This document shows positions 8,437 through 18,217 of a stretch of DNA of 64,000 nucleotides, piece by piece. The DNA is from Shimia litoralis (GTDB lineage Bacteria; Pseudomonadota; Alphaproteobacteria; Rhodobacterales; Rhodobacteraceae): assembly GCF_005518135.1 (NCBI RefSeq), contig NZ_SULI01000003.1:236235-300234 (forward strand), read 5' to 3'. The translations under genes and the position numbers were made by a program. The notes under the pieces were generated by a model, which did not search any database, was not told where the DNA came from, and saw nothing but the letters and a program-made list of their open reading frames with translations. The number at the start of each line of letters is the position of its first letter. Position 1 is the stretch's first letter.

Positions 8437-9084
8437 ATGCGCCTTGTGATCATTCTCTTGTGTTTGCCCGCGTGGGCCGCTGCTGGACCTTGGCTTCGCG
8501 CGCCGGAAACGCACTTTTTGTCCATATCAACAGAAATGGACCCCATGGTGGTGCCCGCAAACCCATATACGGCGGTGTATTATGAATATGGGCTTAGCCC
8601 CAAGGTGACGCTTGGGTTTGACGGAGGATTGGATGCCAATGGCGTCGGCAAGGCGTTGGTGTTCGCCAGAACATCGCTTGGTGCCAGTCGCGGCCCTCAC
8701 AGACTGTCGGCCGAATTTGCATTTGGCGCGATCAGTGACGGTCAGGACATCTCTCCGGTGGTACGCCCCGGCGTGTCTTGGGGACGTGGATTTTCCCTTG
8801 GGCAACAGAGCGGTTGGTGGGCGCTGGATGCCACTTATGCTTACCGCCCCAAAGACAATTCACACTGGCCCAAGGTCGAGGGCACAATTGGCTGGGCCGC
8901 CCACGATCGCGTGAAACTGTTGATGCAAGCCACAGCAGAATCGCCAAATGGAAACGCGGTTATTGTGTCCTGGACACCGAGTGTGGCGCTCCGCCTGTCA
9001 AAACAGACACATCTGGTGTTTGGCGCCGTAATCTACAATCGCCTTCCAAACACACTTAAGATCGGAATTTGGCAAGAATTTTGA
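8437..9084 (+). CDS. Exported beta-rich envelope protein, unknown function
   Basis: The 215-residue precursor has a short signal peptide (MRLVIILLCLPAWAAA). The rest is rich in alternating aromatic and glycine strands, such as YTAVYYEYGLSPKVTLGFDGG, GWWALDATYAY and VTPSVAL-type strands, and ends in IGIWQEF with a C-terminal Phe, the mark of an outer-membrane beta barrel. I therefore infer a small barrel of about ten strands. I do not recognise a named family. It appears to be monocistronic and lies head-to-head with the ABM gene across a 163-base promoter region. Confidence 0.65.
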   Translation: MRLVIILLCLPAWAAAGPWLRAPETHFLSISTEMDPMVVPANPYTAVYYEYGLSPKVTLGFDGGLDANGVGKALVFARTSLGASRGPHRLSAEFAFGAISDGQDISPVVRPGVSWGRGFSLGQQSGWWALDATYAYRPKDNSHWPKVEGTIGWAAHDRVKLLMQATAESPNGNAVIVSWTPSVALRLSKQTHLVFGAVIYNRLPNTLKIGIWQEF

Positions 9085-9201
9085 TCGTGCCAGCACACGA
9101 ATTGAAATCCGCGTAAATCTGCGTCATACTTGCGGACAGGCAAACGACATTCGGGCTGACGTGAATACACGCAGGGCGATGTGAAAAGATCGAGACAGAA
9201 C

Positions 9202-9522
9202 ATGAAAACCTTCCTAAGCGCGGCCCTGATTGCCGCTGTATTGGTCCCCGTGATCCCCAGTTTTTCAGAGGCTGGAATTATGTCCAATGCCTGTATGCGA
9301 TCAGATCGTAAGGCCCGATCGCGAAAGATGTGCAATTGTTTGCAACAGGTTGCGAACCAAGACCTGTCTCGCCGCGATCAGAAACTGGCCGCCAGTTTTT
9401 TCAAGGACCCCCACAAAGCGCAGGAAATTCGGCAATCTGACCGCGCAAGCCATGAAAAGTTCTGGAAAAAATACAAACAGTTTGGCGGAACGTTTGCCGC
9501 AAGCTGTGGGCACCTGAACTAG
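9202..9522 (+). CDS. Small secreted cysteine-containing protein
   Basis: From the ATG at 9202 the product has 106 residues, with a signal peptide to about SFSEAG; a GTG at 9181 would only lengthen the N-terminus. The mature part has Cys in NACMRS, MCNC and a final SCGH, which could form two disulfides, and a charged FFKDPHKAQEIRQSDRASHEKFW stretch (given here as FFKDPHK and IRQSDR motifs). Similar Rhodobacterales proteins are sometimes labelled arginine transporter without real support. The periplasmic function is unknown. Its stop overlaps that of the convergent racemase gene by three bases. Confidence 0.7.
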   Translation: MKTFLSAALIAAVLVPVIPSFSEAGIMSNACMRSDRKARSRKMCNCLQQVANQDLSRRDQKLAASFFKDPHKAQEIRQSDRASHEKFWKKYKQFGGTFAASCGHLN

Positions 9523-10202
9523 AGTTCATCACGGGCAAACGCGACAATCTCAGACACCAGACAATCCAGCGTGTCGGTCCATGGCACGTCTTTGGGCAGA
9601 TGCTCTGCCAAAAGCGACAGTTCGGTACAGGCAATCAACAGGTGATCACACTGCTCTGCCAGCAACATCCGCGCAAGCCGTTCAAGTTCTGCCAATTGGC
9701 CATCTTGAGCCCCGCGCTTAAGTTTCTGGATCAAGGCCAACACCGGATCATCTTGGGCTAGATACACCGGCGTCACGCCATTGCGCCGAAAGGCAGCATC
9801 AAACACGCCGACGCGACGGACCGCTGGCGAGGCCAGCATCCCAACCTTGCGCACATCACATTTGGCCAGATGTGCAGCCGTCAGGTCCACCATATTCAAT
9901 ACCTCAAGAGGACTGCTTTGCGCCACCAAGTGCGCATAATGATGGGCGGTGTTACATGGCATCGCCAGTGCCTTGGCACCTGCATGTTCCAAATCTTGCG
10001 CCATTTGGATCAAGACAGGTGCCGGATCACCCCCGTCCCCATGGATCAAGGCCGCAATGCGGCTTGGGACTTGGGGGTTTTGATGCACAATCAGCGGAAC
10101 ATGATCCGAGTCATCCTTGGCCTCAATCGCAGCCATACATTTTTGCATGAGCAGGATGGTGGCCTCTGGCCCCATCCCGCCTAGAATGCCGACGGGTCTC
10201 AT
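9519..10202 (-). CDS. Aspartate/glutamate-racemase-family protein
   Basis: The 227-residue protein has the two-Cys PLP-independent racemase fold: [11 protein letters not shown] at the N-terminus, Cys83 in AMPCNTAH and Cys192 in IACTELS. These cysteines deprotonate the alpha carbon from opposite faces. Its ATG overlaps the TGA of cuyA (ATGA), so it is the third gene of the hpsN-cuyA operon and translationally coupled. Because CuyA acts on one enantiomer of cysteate, an amino-sulfonate such as cysteate is an attractive substrate (inference). Aspartate is the default from family alone. Confidence 0.85.
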   Translation of the reverse strand: MRPVGILGGMGPEATILLMQKCMAAIEAKDDSDHVPLIVHQNPQVPSRIAALIHGDGGDPAPVLIQMAQDLEHAGAKALAMPCNTAHHYAHLVAQSSPLEVLNMVDLTAAHLAKCDVRKVGMLASPAVRRVGVFDAAFRRNGVTPVYLAQDDPVLALIQKLKRGAQDGQLAELERLARMLLAEQCDHLLIACTELSLLAEHLPKDVPWTDTLDCLVSEIVAFARDEL

Positions 10203-11203
10203 TTTGGCACGTCAAAACAATGTGTATATCCGGTCAACCCAATTGCCCCGCCGGTGTGCAGGAACACAACCTTTTCGCCCTTTTTGAAGTGACCCTTGCG
10301 GATCAAGTCAATGAGCCCTGCCCCCCCTTTACCCGAATAGACCGGATCAAGAAGAATGGCCTCGGTTTTGGCAAATATATCAATCGCCTCAAGGGTGCTG
10401 TCAGCCGGCACGCCATACCCCGGCCCGACATAATCAGTGTTGGCCACAACATCATCGCGGGACACAACGTTTGGACACCCCAGCTTTTCGGCTGTTTTGA
10501 CCGCCAAATTGAAAACGTTTTCTTCTTGTTTGGCTTTGGGAGCCCGCACACCAATCCCGAGCAACGGAATTTGCGCATTCATCGCCTTAAGTCCTGTGAC
10601 AAGCCCCGCCTGCGTCCCGGCGCTGCCGGTCGCGTGCACGATGTGATCCACGTTCAACCCCATATCGACAAACTGGGCCAGCATTTCAAAGGCACAATTC
10701 ACATATCCCAATGCGCCCGTTGCATTCGATCCACCACCGGGAATGGTATAGGCGTTGCGCCCTTGCGCGCGCATTTGATCTGCGACGGCTTCCATCTCGG
10801 CATTCATGTCCAAGTCGGGACCGCGATGCTCGATCGATGCGCCATGCAGAACATCCAACAGAACGTTGCCGTTATGTTTATAGTTTTCATAGTTATAGCC
10901 GGTCCGATCTTCCAACAAGATATGACAATCCATCCCAAGCTTGGCCGCTGCTGCAGCCGTTTGTCGGGCGTGGTTAGATTGGGTTGCACCTTGGGTCAGC
11001 ACCATGTCAGCCCCTTGGGCAACGGCTTCGGCCATCAAGAATTCAAGTTTGCGCGTTTTGTTACCGCCGGTACTCAGCCCTGTGCAATCATCACGTTTGA
11101 TCCAAATGTCTGGACCTCCCAACATCTTTGTCAGATTGGGCATGAATTCCAATGGGGTGGAAAGATGCGCTAGGCGCACGCGAGGAAATTTTGCGAGATT
11201 CAT
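10199..11203 (-). CDS. cuyA: L-cysteate sulfo-lyase / D-cysteine desulfhydrase-family PLP enzyme
   Basis: The 334-residue PLP fold-type II enzyme has its Schiff-base Lys at about 49 in [11 protein letters not shown] and the phosphate/carboxylate motif SNHARQ at 76-81. CuyA converts L-cysteate to pyruvate, ammonia and sulfite. D-cysteine desulfhydrase is a close relative and the generic annotation. The order hpsN-cuyA (four-base gap) favours the sulfonate role, since HpsN oxidises dihydroxypropanesulfonate. No cuyZ exporter or cuyR gene adjoins. I am confident of the family and fairly confident of the cysteate assignment. Confidence 0.8.
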   Translation of the reverse strand: MNLAKFPRVRLAHLSTPLEFMPNLTKMLGGPDIWIKRDDCTGLSTGGNKTRKLEFLMAEAVAQGADMVLTQGATQSNHARQTAAAAAKLGMDCHILLEDRTGYNYENYKHNGNVLLDVLHGASIEHRGPDLDMNAEMEAVADQMRAQGRNAYTIPGGGSNATGALGYVNCAFEMLAQFVDMGLNVDHIVHATGSAGTQAGLVTGLKAMNAQIPLLGIGVRAPKAKQEENVFNLAVKTAEKLGCPNVVSRDDVVANTDYVGPGYGVPADSTLEAIDIFAKTEAILLDPVYSGKGGAGLIDLIRKGHFKKGEKVVFLHTGGAIGLTGYTHCFDVPK

Positions 11204-11207
11204 GTGA

Positions 11208-12515
11208 TTATCCTTGTCCGTTTACAGCGCGCTTAAGTGGCGCGCAAAATTTTTCCAGCCGAATTTCGGCGCTCCGTGCGTGGCCTTCCATGCCTTCATG
11301 CCGCGAGATACTCGCGCTGACGCGCGCGAGGTCAGGCAAGGCGCGGGGCTCGACCCTTTGCCAAGTGACGGTCTTTAGAAACTTGTGAACCGAAAGGCCG
11401 CCAGTATACCGTGCTGCCCCCGACGTTGGCAGCACATGATTGGGGCCTGATGCCTTGTCCCCAAAAGGCACGGTGGTTTCCGCACCCAAGAACAACGATC
11501 CATACGACCGCAACCGGCATCGCCACCAATCAAGATCATTGGCCTGAATGTGAAGGTGTTCGGGGCCATACTCATCTGCCACCTGCGCCATCTCTTCGCG
11601 CGTGTCACACAAAATGATTTCGCCCAATGTATCCCACGCCTGACGCGCGTTGGATTTGTTCGGTTCTTGCAGTTCAGCAATACAAAACTCGACGCATTCC
11701 AAGACGGAGTCCGCCAGCTGAGGGCAATCCGTCACCAACCAGACCGGAGAATTGAACCCATGCTCGGCCTGTCCGACCAGATCCCACGCCACCAACTCAG
11801 GATCAGCGAAGCGATCCGCGACAACCATTGAATCCGTCGGCCCTGCAAACATGTCGATACCAACATTGCCAAAAAGCTGGCGTTTGGCTTCAGCGACAAA
11901 TTGATTGCCCGGCCCAACCAGAATATCTGCCGGAATAGCCCCGAACATACCCCCTGCCATCGCGGCAACCCCCTGAACGCCGCCCAGCGCCAGAGCGCGA
12001 TCCGCACCAGCAACCCCCATGGCAAACAAAATCGCCGGGGGTATTCCAACGCCTTTGCGCGGCGGTGAACAGGCCGTGATATCATGCACGCCAGCGACAC
12101 GTGCTGTTGTGATCGTCATCAACGCACTCGCGATGTGGCTATAGCGTCCGCCCGGCACATAACATCCAGCAGCCTCTAGCGGGATGAGCCGTTGACCTGC
12201 GATCAACCCCGGGCGCACCTCGGTTTCAAATTCTGAAATACTTGCCAATTGCGCGCGTGCGAAATTTTGGATATTTTCGTGGGCATAGTGAATGTCATCC
12301 TGAAGCGATGTCGGCACCGCATCGGCGGCCTGTTCCATGGCATCGCGGCCCACAAGAATATCCCCGCGCCAATCGTCCAATTCTCTCGCATAGTTCTTGA
12401 CCACAGGCTCTCCACCCGCTTTGATCCGTGCAAGCATGATCTGGACAAGATCGCCAACATCTGCCGATCCTGTCGGCAGCGCTCCGTGGGATGACTTAAG
12501 ATATTTACGTGTCAT
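11208..12515 (-). CDS. hpsN: 2,3-dihydroxypropane-1-sulfonate 3-dehydrogenase (HisD homologue)
   Basis: The 435-residue protein is a histidinol-dehydrogenase homologue with [29 protein letters not shown], the QAEHGF segment and EHLHIQ. In Roseobacters HpsN oxidises dihydroxypropanesulfonate, a diatom and plant sulfolipid product, to sulfolactate with NAD+ as a zinc enzyme. True HisD would sit with his genes; here it leads an operon with cuyA and a racemase, next to a divergent LysR gene, so the sulfonate role is preferred. The ATG at 12515 follows a weak ribosome site. Confidence 0.82.
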   Translation of the reverse strand: MTRKYLKSSHGALPTGSADVGDLVQIMLARIKAGGEPVVKNYARELDDWRGDILVGRDAMEQAADAVPTSLQDDIHYAHENIQNFARAQLASISEFETEVRPGLIAGQRLIPLEAAGCYVPGGRYSHIASALMTITTARVAGVHDITACSPPRKGVGIPPAILFAMGVAGADRALALGGVQGVAAMAGGMFGAIPADILVGPGNQFVAEAKRQLFGNVGIDMFAGPTDSMVVADRFADPELVAWDLVGQAEHGFNSPVWLVTDCPQLADSVLECVEFCIAELQEPNKSNARQAWDTLGEIILCDTREEMAQVADEYGPEHLHIQANDLDWWRCRLRSYGSLFLGAETTVPFGDKASGPNHVLPTSGAARYTGGLSVHKFLKTVTWQRVEPRALPDLARVSASISRHEGMEGHARSAEIRLEKFCAPLKRAVNGQG

Positions 12516-12606
12516 TCAGGACATCCTTTTGCGGTCGCACTTGAGAACGGAACTTGACGCCTACGGTCCATAAATTCACAAAAGGCAAATCTATTGGAGA
12601 GACGCG

Positions 12607-13572
12607 ATGTTGATGAAGGGTGTGACCCTGAAGGGTCTGGAAGTCTTTGAAGCCTTGGCCGCCTCGGGGTCGGTGGCGCAAGCCGCGGAAATTACGGGCC
12701 TTTCGCAACCCGCTGTGAGCCAGCAAATTCGAAATCTGGAAACCGCACTTGGCACCAACCTTGTCGACCACGGGAAACGCCCGATGCAGGTCACTTCTGC
12801 TGGCCGAAGCTTTTTGGTGCGCGCAGCCTCGGTTCTGTCCGAATTGCGTCTGGCGCAATCCGAATTGACGGTGATGGACCTGACGCATCTGAGTACGCTT
12901 AACATGGGGATCATTGACGATTTTGATAATGATCTGACGCCGCGGCTTGTCACCATATTGGCCGAGAGTCTGACCCGCTGTCGGTTCAAACTGATCACAG
13001 CTCCCAGTCACGAAATTTCGGCTGCAATGAAAGATCGGCATCTGCACATTGGCGTGGCGGCCAGTACCGGAGAAATGTTGAACGGCGTCACGGAATACCC
13101 GCTTGTCCGAGATCCGTTTATCGTCGTCACTCCGCGCGGAAAGGTCGCCACACAGACACCGGCTCTGGACACGTTGCAAGGATTTCCGCTGCTCAGATAC
13201 GAGCGCAAACAGCTTATCAGCCGCCAAATTGAATCCCACCTTGCACGCCAAAAGCTGGATTTTCCCGCAAGGTTCGAAATTGGCAGCCACCTGTCGTTGA
13301 TGGCCTTGGTCGCACGTGGCATTGGTTGGGCCGTCACCACGCCACTTGGATACATGCGCGCCACGCGCTTTCATGACCAAATTGATGTCCATCCGCTGCC
13401 CTTTAGCCCGTTCAGCCGAAACATCTCTTTGTTTGCCGGAGCCGATTGGGCTGACCGCGTGCCGCGTGATGTGGCGCAAACTATGCGCAGATTGGTACAG
13501 GCCCAAATCATCGATCCGGCGTTGCGGAATTTGCCTTGGCTCGAAAAAGACTTTCGCGTCCTTACAGAGTAA
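12607..13572 (+). CDS. LysR-family transcriptional regulator
   Basis: The 321-residue regulator has a winged helix-turn-helix at about residues 5-65 (GLEVFEALAASGSVAQAAEITG, quoted here by its ends GLEVF and AAEITG, then QPAVSQQIRNLE). A two-lobed substrate-binding domain follows. The ATG at 12607 has GGAGAG upstream. It is divergent from hpsN across 91 bases, the classic arrangement for a LysR activator controlling the neighbouring operon, so it probably senses a sulfonate or its breakdown product (inference). Its stop faces that of the MttB-like gene. Confidence 0.9.
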   Translation: MLMKGVTLKGLEVFEALAASGSVAQAAEITGLSQPAVSQQIRNLETALGTNLVDHGKRPMQVTSAGRSFLVRAASVLSELRLAQSELTVMDLTHLSTLNMGIIDDFDNDLTPRLVTILAESLTRCRFKLITAPSHEISAAMKDRHLHIGVAASTGEMLNGVTEYPLVRDPFIVVTPRGKVATQTPALDTLQGFPLLRYERKQLISRQIESHLARQKLDFPARFEIGSHLSLMALVARGIGWAVTTPLGYMRATRFHDQIDVHPLPFSPFSRNISLFAGADWADRVPRDVAQTMRRLVQAQIIDPALRNLPWLEKDFRVLTE

Positions 13573-13604
13573 TCCCCGTTTCTCCCCATGCATCGCGCGT
13601 GACA

Positions 13605-15137
13605 TCAAGATGTCTCCAATCGGATATCAAAGGCTTGGCGAATTTTGTGATCGGCCGATGGCTCCAGATATCCGGGGTCTGGCTTGGCCAACATGTCTTT
13701 CACACGCAAGTTGGCTTGCGCCCAAGCATCCAGCCCGCCTTTTTCCGACCATGTCACCGGCGGATCGCGGTCCGCCAAGGTTGGATAATAGAAATCACGC
13801 TCCATCGCGCCCAACGTTTGGGCCTCTCCAAGAAAATGCCCCTGCCCCAATACGGCCTGAACAATGGCATCATATCCCAACGTGTCTTGCGACACCTCAA
13901 TACCGCGCAGACTGCGGTAGATATGCGCGAGCATGTCGTTGTCCAAAAGGAACGCCTCGAACGATGCACCTAACAACGACGCAGTCATGCCCGAGCTTTC
14001 ATAGACCAGATTGCCGCCTGCCAACCCTGCCGCCAACGCCGAGATGCCTTTTTCCATACCGTATTGCGCATCCAGAGCCTTGGCATCGGTCATTGATGAC
14101 GCGACCCCGCTGACCAGACCCAGCCAATTTGACAACTGGGCTGATGCGGCGTTGAGAACACTGATTTCACCGCCCCCCCCGCAAAACGACCCTGTGCGTA
14201 AATCCACAACCAAGGGCCAATTGGAAAAAACCATCGGATAGCCGGGGGCGTACACATGCACCATCACCAAGGAGGCCAATGTCTCGGCCAAGGATTGCGC
14301 CAGAAACCCCGCCAGTGTGGCGGGTGCGGTGGCACCAGATTGTGCCGCAGTGATGCAGCTGATCGGCACATGATGCCGGATGCACTCAAGCGCGACATCC
14401 ACCGCATCTTGGCCATAGCGCATTGGAGAAATCACAGGTGAGATATGCGCTTTGATCCACGGGTTTCGGGCAAAGCTGCCAGCGCCATCGGCCATGTCGA
14501 CCATCTTGAGAATGGGCGCAACATGTTCTGCCAACGTAAATGCCGTCGCAACAGGTTTTGTGGTGCCTTTCATAAGCGCAAAAACCGTGTTTACATCCAA
14601 CATCCACGCATCTGGCATATCGGTGGCCACGCAACAGCGGGTGAACCAACTGACATTGTCCAGCCCATCCTGAAGGCGCGTAAAATCATACAGATCACGC
14701 AATGTGGCGGGACGGTAATCCGCTGTTTCGATATCGAGAACCTGAACAGCAGCGCCCCCAGTTCCAAAATGTACGCGCGCGCCCCCCACCAAGATCGACC
14801 GCGCAGGATCGCGCCCATGCAACGTGAATTCTGTTGGGGCAGAGGCAATGGCCGCCTCAACCAGCGTCACAGGAATTTGGACGCGCCCGCCATGTTCCCG
14901 TGCCCCGTGAGACACCAGTTGCGCACGCAAGCCATCTGGCACCTCACCCATTCCCAAGTCATCCAACAGCCGCAAGGCGGTGTGATAGATATCTTGGCAG
15001 TCTTTCTCGCTCAGCGGTTGATACGCCCCCCCGATGGCCCCTGAAGGGCATGGGTTATGCACTGGTGCCACAGCGCGTTGAGCCTTTTTCCGGCTACGGC
15101 CGGATCGCCGCGAGGAAGAGAGAGGCAGATCGTTCAT
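13605..15137 (-). CDS. MttB-family methyltransferase, non-pyrrolysine
   Basis: The 510-residue protein belongs to the trimethylamine methyltransferase superfamily. It has a charged N-terminal tail (RRSGRSRKKAQR) and the family core GTGGAAVQVLD, KAHISPVISPM and an AAGLAGGNLVYESSGM segment. The frame is open throughout, so there is no in-frame amber for pyrrolysine. Such members, like MtgB, demethylate quaternary amines such as glycine betaine and pass the methyl to a corrinoid protein. No corrinoid protein gene is adjacent. It is divergent from a dimethylglycine dehydrogenase-like gene, pointing to sequential N-demethylation. The substrate is unknown. Confidence 0.85.
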   Translation of the reverse strand: MNDLPLSSSRRSGRSRKKAQRAVAPVHNPCPSGAIGGAYQPLSEKDCQDIYHTALRLLDDLGMGEVPDGLRAQLVSHGAREHGGRVQIPVTLVEAAIASAPTEFTLHGRDPARSILVGGARVHFGTGGAAVQVLDIETADYRPATLRDLYDFTRLQDGLDNVSWFTRCCVATDMPDAWMLDVNTVFALMKGTTKPVATAFTLAEHVAPILKMVDMADGAGSFARNPWIKAHISPVISPMRYGQDAVDVALECIRHHVPISCITAAQSGATAPATLAGFLAQSLAETLASLVMVHVYAPGYPMVFSNWPLVVDLRTGSFCGGGGEISVLNAASAQLSNWLGLVSGVASSMTDAKALDAQYGMEKGISALAAGLAGGNLVYESSGMTASLLGASFEAFLLDNDMLAHIYRSLRGIEVSQDTLGYDAIVQAVLGQGHFLGEAQTLGAMERDFYYPTLADRDPPVTWSEKGGLDAWAQANLRVKDMLAKPDPGYLEPSADHKIRQAFDIRLETS

Positions 15138-15322
15138 TGGGTATCCTGAGCAAATGCGCCCCTCACATCACGCAATCCTCTCTGTTGGAGCAAGACTCGT
15201 TTTTCGGTTTCAAAAACTGAAATCCACAGTTTCCATTTTTCCAAATTTGCAGCCAGCCTATTGCTCGATTGCAAGGCTTTCGGACAAAAATGACCCCACA
15301 GATTTACAAAAAGGGAAACAGC

Positions 15323-17725
15323 ATGAGATCTACTGCGCGCGTTGTTGTCATCGGAGGCGGTATTGCCGGCTGTTCGACTTTGTACCATCTGACCCAAGAA
15401 GGATGGTCCGATGTGGTTCTGGTCGAACGCAACGAGCTGACCAGTGGCACAACTTGGCACTCTGCAGCGCAGGTCACCAACTTTGGCATGAACCAGACCA
15501 TGCTAGGCCTCAAATCACACTCGATCAAACTCTATCAAGAGCTTGCAGCAGACCCTGACTACCCTGTTGGATACCACTACGGCGATGGCGGAATCCGTCT
15601 TGCCAATACACACGCCCAAATGGACGGGTATCGTCATTTTGTCAGCCAAGCCGCAGGCATGGGGATCGACTTTGAGGTGATCGATGCGGAAGAATGCGCA
15701 CGGCGACACCCCTTGATCTCGACCGACAATCTGGTCGGCGGCCTTTGGGATCCGCATGACGGGGACATCGACCCCGCTCAGTTATGCCAAGCCCTCGCGC
15801 GCCGCGCGCGTCTTGCAGGCGCTGCTGTGTATCGCAACACCGCCGTCACCGCCCTTACTCAGCACGCGGATGACAGCTGGACAGTGCATACAGAAAACGG
15901 CGACATTGAGTGTGACATCATCGTGAATGCCTGTGGGTATCGCGTCAACGAAGTCGGGGCCATGATGGGGGTCCATCATCCGGTGATGTCCATGGAGCAC
16001 CAGTATTTCCTGACAGAGGATATCCCTGAAATCAGCCAATCCAAAACACGCATGCCTTTGCTACGCTGCCCAATTTCAGACTATTATTGCCGACAGGAAA
16101 AAAATGGCTTGCTGGTCGGCTTCTATGAACAAGCCTGTAAAACATGGGGCATGGACGGAATTGATCCAAATTTCGTCAATGCGCTGTGTCCGGACGATCT
16201 GGATCGGGTGATGGATGTTCTCGAGGGGGCATTCGCGCGTATGCCTGCCCTGCAAAACACGGGCATTCGCGCCGTCGTCAATGGCCCCATCACCTATACC
16301 ATTGATGGCGCGCCGCTGGTGGGGCCAATTCCCAACACGCGAAATGCGTTTTGCATTATCGGGCTGCGCGCGGGTCTTGGCGAAGGTGGCGGGCATGGGT
16401 GGTTGCTGGCGCAACAAATTGTGCACGGTGAAGCCTGCTATGACACGTGGTGTTTGGACCCACGCCGTTTTACCGGCCATGCAAATGTCGAGCTGACCGC
16501 GCTCAAGGCAATTGAGGACTATCAAAACGAATTTCGCTTTCATCTGCCCCACGAGCATCGCCCGGCAGGACGCTTTGCAAAGACCACCCCCCTGACACCG
16601 ATCATGCAGGCCGAAAATGCCGTGTTCACACCGATCAATGGCTGGGAACGTGTAGACTATTTCAAACCCTCCCCAAATTTTCACGAAACCCATAGTTACC
16701 GCTTCAACGAAACCTTTGATGTCGTCGCCCAAGAGGTTGCCGCCTTACAGACCAACGTCGGCCTGAGCGAAGTCAACGGGTTCAACCGCATCGAAATTTC
16801 CGGCGATGGCGCGCATGACTGGCTTGAGACCCTGTTTTGCGGGCGCATCCAGCGCAAGACTGGACGGGTTGGCTTGGGTTACTTGCTCAATTCACATGGC
16901 TGCATCAAAGCCGAAGCCACTCTGGCCAACCTGCCTGACGGACGTATCTGGTATGGATCAGCCGCCGCATCGGAATTTCATGATCTGGATTGGTTGCGCA
17001 GCCACGCCCCCGGCAACATCACGATCAAAAGCCTGACCAACGACATGACAATCTTGGTGCTGGCAGGGCCCAAAGCCCGCGCCGTGCTGTCTGATATCTC
17101 GCGCGAAGACTGGTCCGCGACCGCCTTTCCATGGCTCAGCGTGCGAAACGCCTATATCGGCATCGCCCCTGCCACCGTCATGGCCGTGAGCTTTTCCGGT
17201 GAGCTTGCCTATGAACTTCACATTCCCAATGCGTCGCTCTTTGCCGCCTATCGCGCGGTGCGTGCCGCGGGCAAAGCGCACGGCCTGAGCCTGTTTGGCG
17301 CACGCGCCATCGAGTCGATGCGGCTGGAAAAGGGGTATCGGCATTGGAAATCTGACTTAATCACCGAATTTGATCCCTTTGAATCGAGCCTGGACCGATT
17401 TGTGGACATGGGCAAACCAGAGTTCGTAGGGAAGGATGCGCTAATGAAACGTCAGGCGGCCCCGTCTTCAAAAACCTTTGTCACCCTTGTTCTAAATACA
17501 GACGAGGCCCCTGCTCAACCCGGTGCCTCTGTGCGCTCGAACGCGGGAATCATTGGCACGGTCACATCCGCAGACTGGGGGCACCGCGTGCACGAGAACC
17601 TTGCGATGGCCTTTGTCGACATCACAGACGGCCCGATCTATGTCGACATCTTGGGTCGGCAAGTGGCGGCAAAAGTTGTAGATCCCGTACGGTATGACCC
17701 CAAGGGCGCACACCTGCGCACGTGA
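15323..17725 (+). CDS. FAD oxidoreductase of the dimethylglycine/sarcosine dehydrogenase family
   Basis: The product is 800 residues from the ATG at 15323, which follows AAGGGAAA; a TTG at 15269 is rejected. The N-terminal DAO-type FAD domain has VVVIGGGIAGCS (residues 7-18) and TTWHSAA, whose His46 corresponds to the covalent FAD site of dimethylglycine dehydrogenases. The C-terminal half, from about 430, is a GcvT-like folate-binding domain with EVNGFNRIEISG, FSGELAYELHIP and MRLEKGYRHWKSDL. Family members oxidise N-methyl groups and hand the C1 unit to tetrahydrofolate. It shares a 185-base promoter region with the divergent MttB-like gene. Confidence 0.88.
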   Translation: MRSTARVVVIGGGIAGCSTLYHLTQEGWSDVVLVERNELTSGTTWHSAAQVTNFGMNQTMLGLKSHSIKLYQELAADPDYPVGYHYGDGGIRLANTHAQMDGYRHFVSQAAGMGIDFEVIDAEECARRHPLISTDNLVGGLWDPHDGDIDPAQLCQALARRARLAGAAVYRNTAVTALTQHADDSWTVHTENGDIECDIIVNACGYRVNEVGAMMGVHHPVMSMEHQYFLTEDIPEISQSKTRMPLLRCPISDYYCRQEKNGLLVGFYEQACKTWGMDGIDPNFVNALCPDDLDRVMDVLEGAFARMPALQNTGIRAVVNGPITYTIDGAPLVGPIPNTRNAFCIIGLRAGLGEGGGHGWLLAQQIVHGEACYDTWCLDPRRFTGHANVELTALKAIEDYQNEFRFHLPHEHRPAGRFAKTTPLTPIMQAENAVFTPINGWERVDYFKPSPNFHETHSYRFNETFDVVAQEVAALQTNVGLSEVNGFNRIEISGDGAHDWLETLFCGRIQRKTGRVGLGYLLNSHGCIKAEATLANLPDGRIWYGSAAASEFHDLDWLRSHAPGNITIKSLTNDMTILVLAGPKARAVLSDISREDWSATAFPWLSVRNAYIGIAPATVMAVSFSGELAYELHIPNASLFAAYRAVRAAGKAHGLSLFGARAIESMRLEKGYRHWKSDLITEFDPFESSLDRFVDMGKPEFVGKDALMKRQAAPSSKTFVTLVLNTDEAPAQPGASVRSNAGIIGTVTSADWGHRVHENLAMAFVDITDGPIYVDILGRQVAAKVVDPVRYDPKGAHLRT

Positions 17726-17755
17726 TCCGCACACGACGGGTGGTACAGTACCTAC

Positions 17756-18217
17756 CTAGACCGCACGTTTGGCGATGGTGCCGCTGTGGATCGCCGCCAC
17801 CAACCCGTCGGCACAGACCTCAAGCAAGGTCAACACGCCATCAAAGTCGCGTGTGTAATAGGGGTCTGGCACATGCGAGACGTCTTGATCGGGCCCAAAA
17901 TCTGTCATCAACACGACGGATGTCGTATTCCCGCGCGGGCGCAGGTCTTCAATGTCCGTGACATTGGCATCATCCATCGCAACGATCAGGTCAAAGCGGT
18001 CAAAATCAACTGGCGTAATCTGGCGGGCACGTAAATCCGACAGATTGAACCCGCGCGCCAAAGCCGCCTGCTGCATCGGGCCATACGGGGGCTCGCCCAC
18101 GTGCCATGCACTTGTTCCGGCGCTGTCAGTATCGATATCCGGCGCTTTGGTGCGAAACACGCCCTCGGCCGACGGTGACCGGCAAATGTTTCCCAGACAG
18201 ACGAACAATACATTCAT
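17756..18217 (-). CDS. Low-molecular-weight protein tyrosine phosphatase
   Basis: The 153-residue enzyme carries the P-loop CLGNICRS with nucleophile Cys7 and Arg13, and the general acid Asp118 in VPDPYY. Length and motif spacing are those of cytoplasmic LMW-PTPs rather than arsenate reductases, which lack this acid loop form. Its start overlaps the stop of the upstream kinase-like gene as ATGA, so the two are coupled. The substrate is unknown; no tyrosine-kinase or exopolysaccharide cluster is adjacent. Confidence 0.93.
   Translation of the reverse strand: MNVLFVCLGNICRSPSAEGVFRTKAPDIDTDSAGTSAWHVGEPPYGPMQQAALARGFNLSDLRARQITPVDFDRFDLIVAMDDANVTDIEDLRPRGNTTSVVLMTDFGPDQDVSHVPDPYYTRDFDGVLTLLEVCADGLVAAIHSGTIAKRAV

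Noticed and set aside
11208..12515. Histidinol dehydrogenase (hisD) of histidine synthesis
   Set aside because: No his genes adjoin, and the operon with cuyA fits the HpsN branch instead.
12505..13608. 367-codon open frame antisense to the LysR gene
   Set aside because: The LysR protein on the other strand is clear, with a good start; this frame has no family.
15269..15322. N-terminal extension of the DMGDH-like gene from a TTG
   Set aside because: The ATG at 15323 has a good ribosome site and begins directly at the FAD-binding strand; the extension is not like the family.
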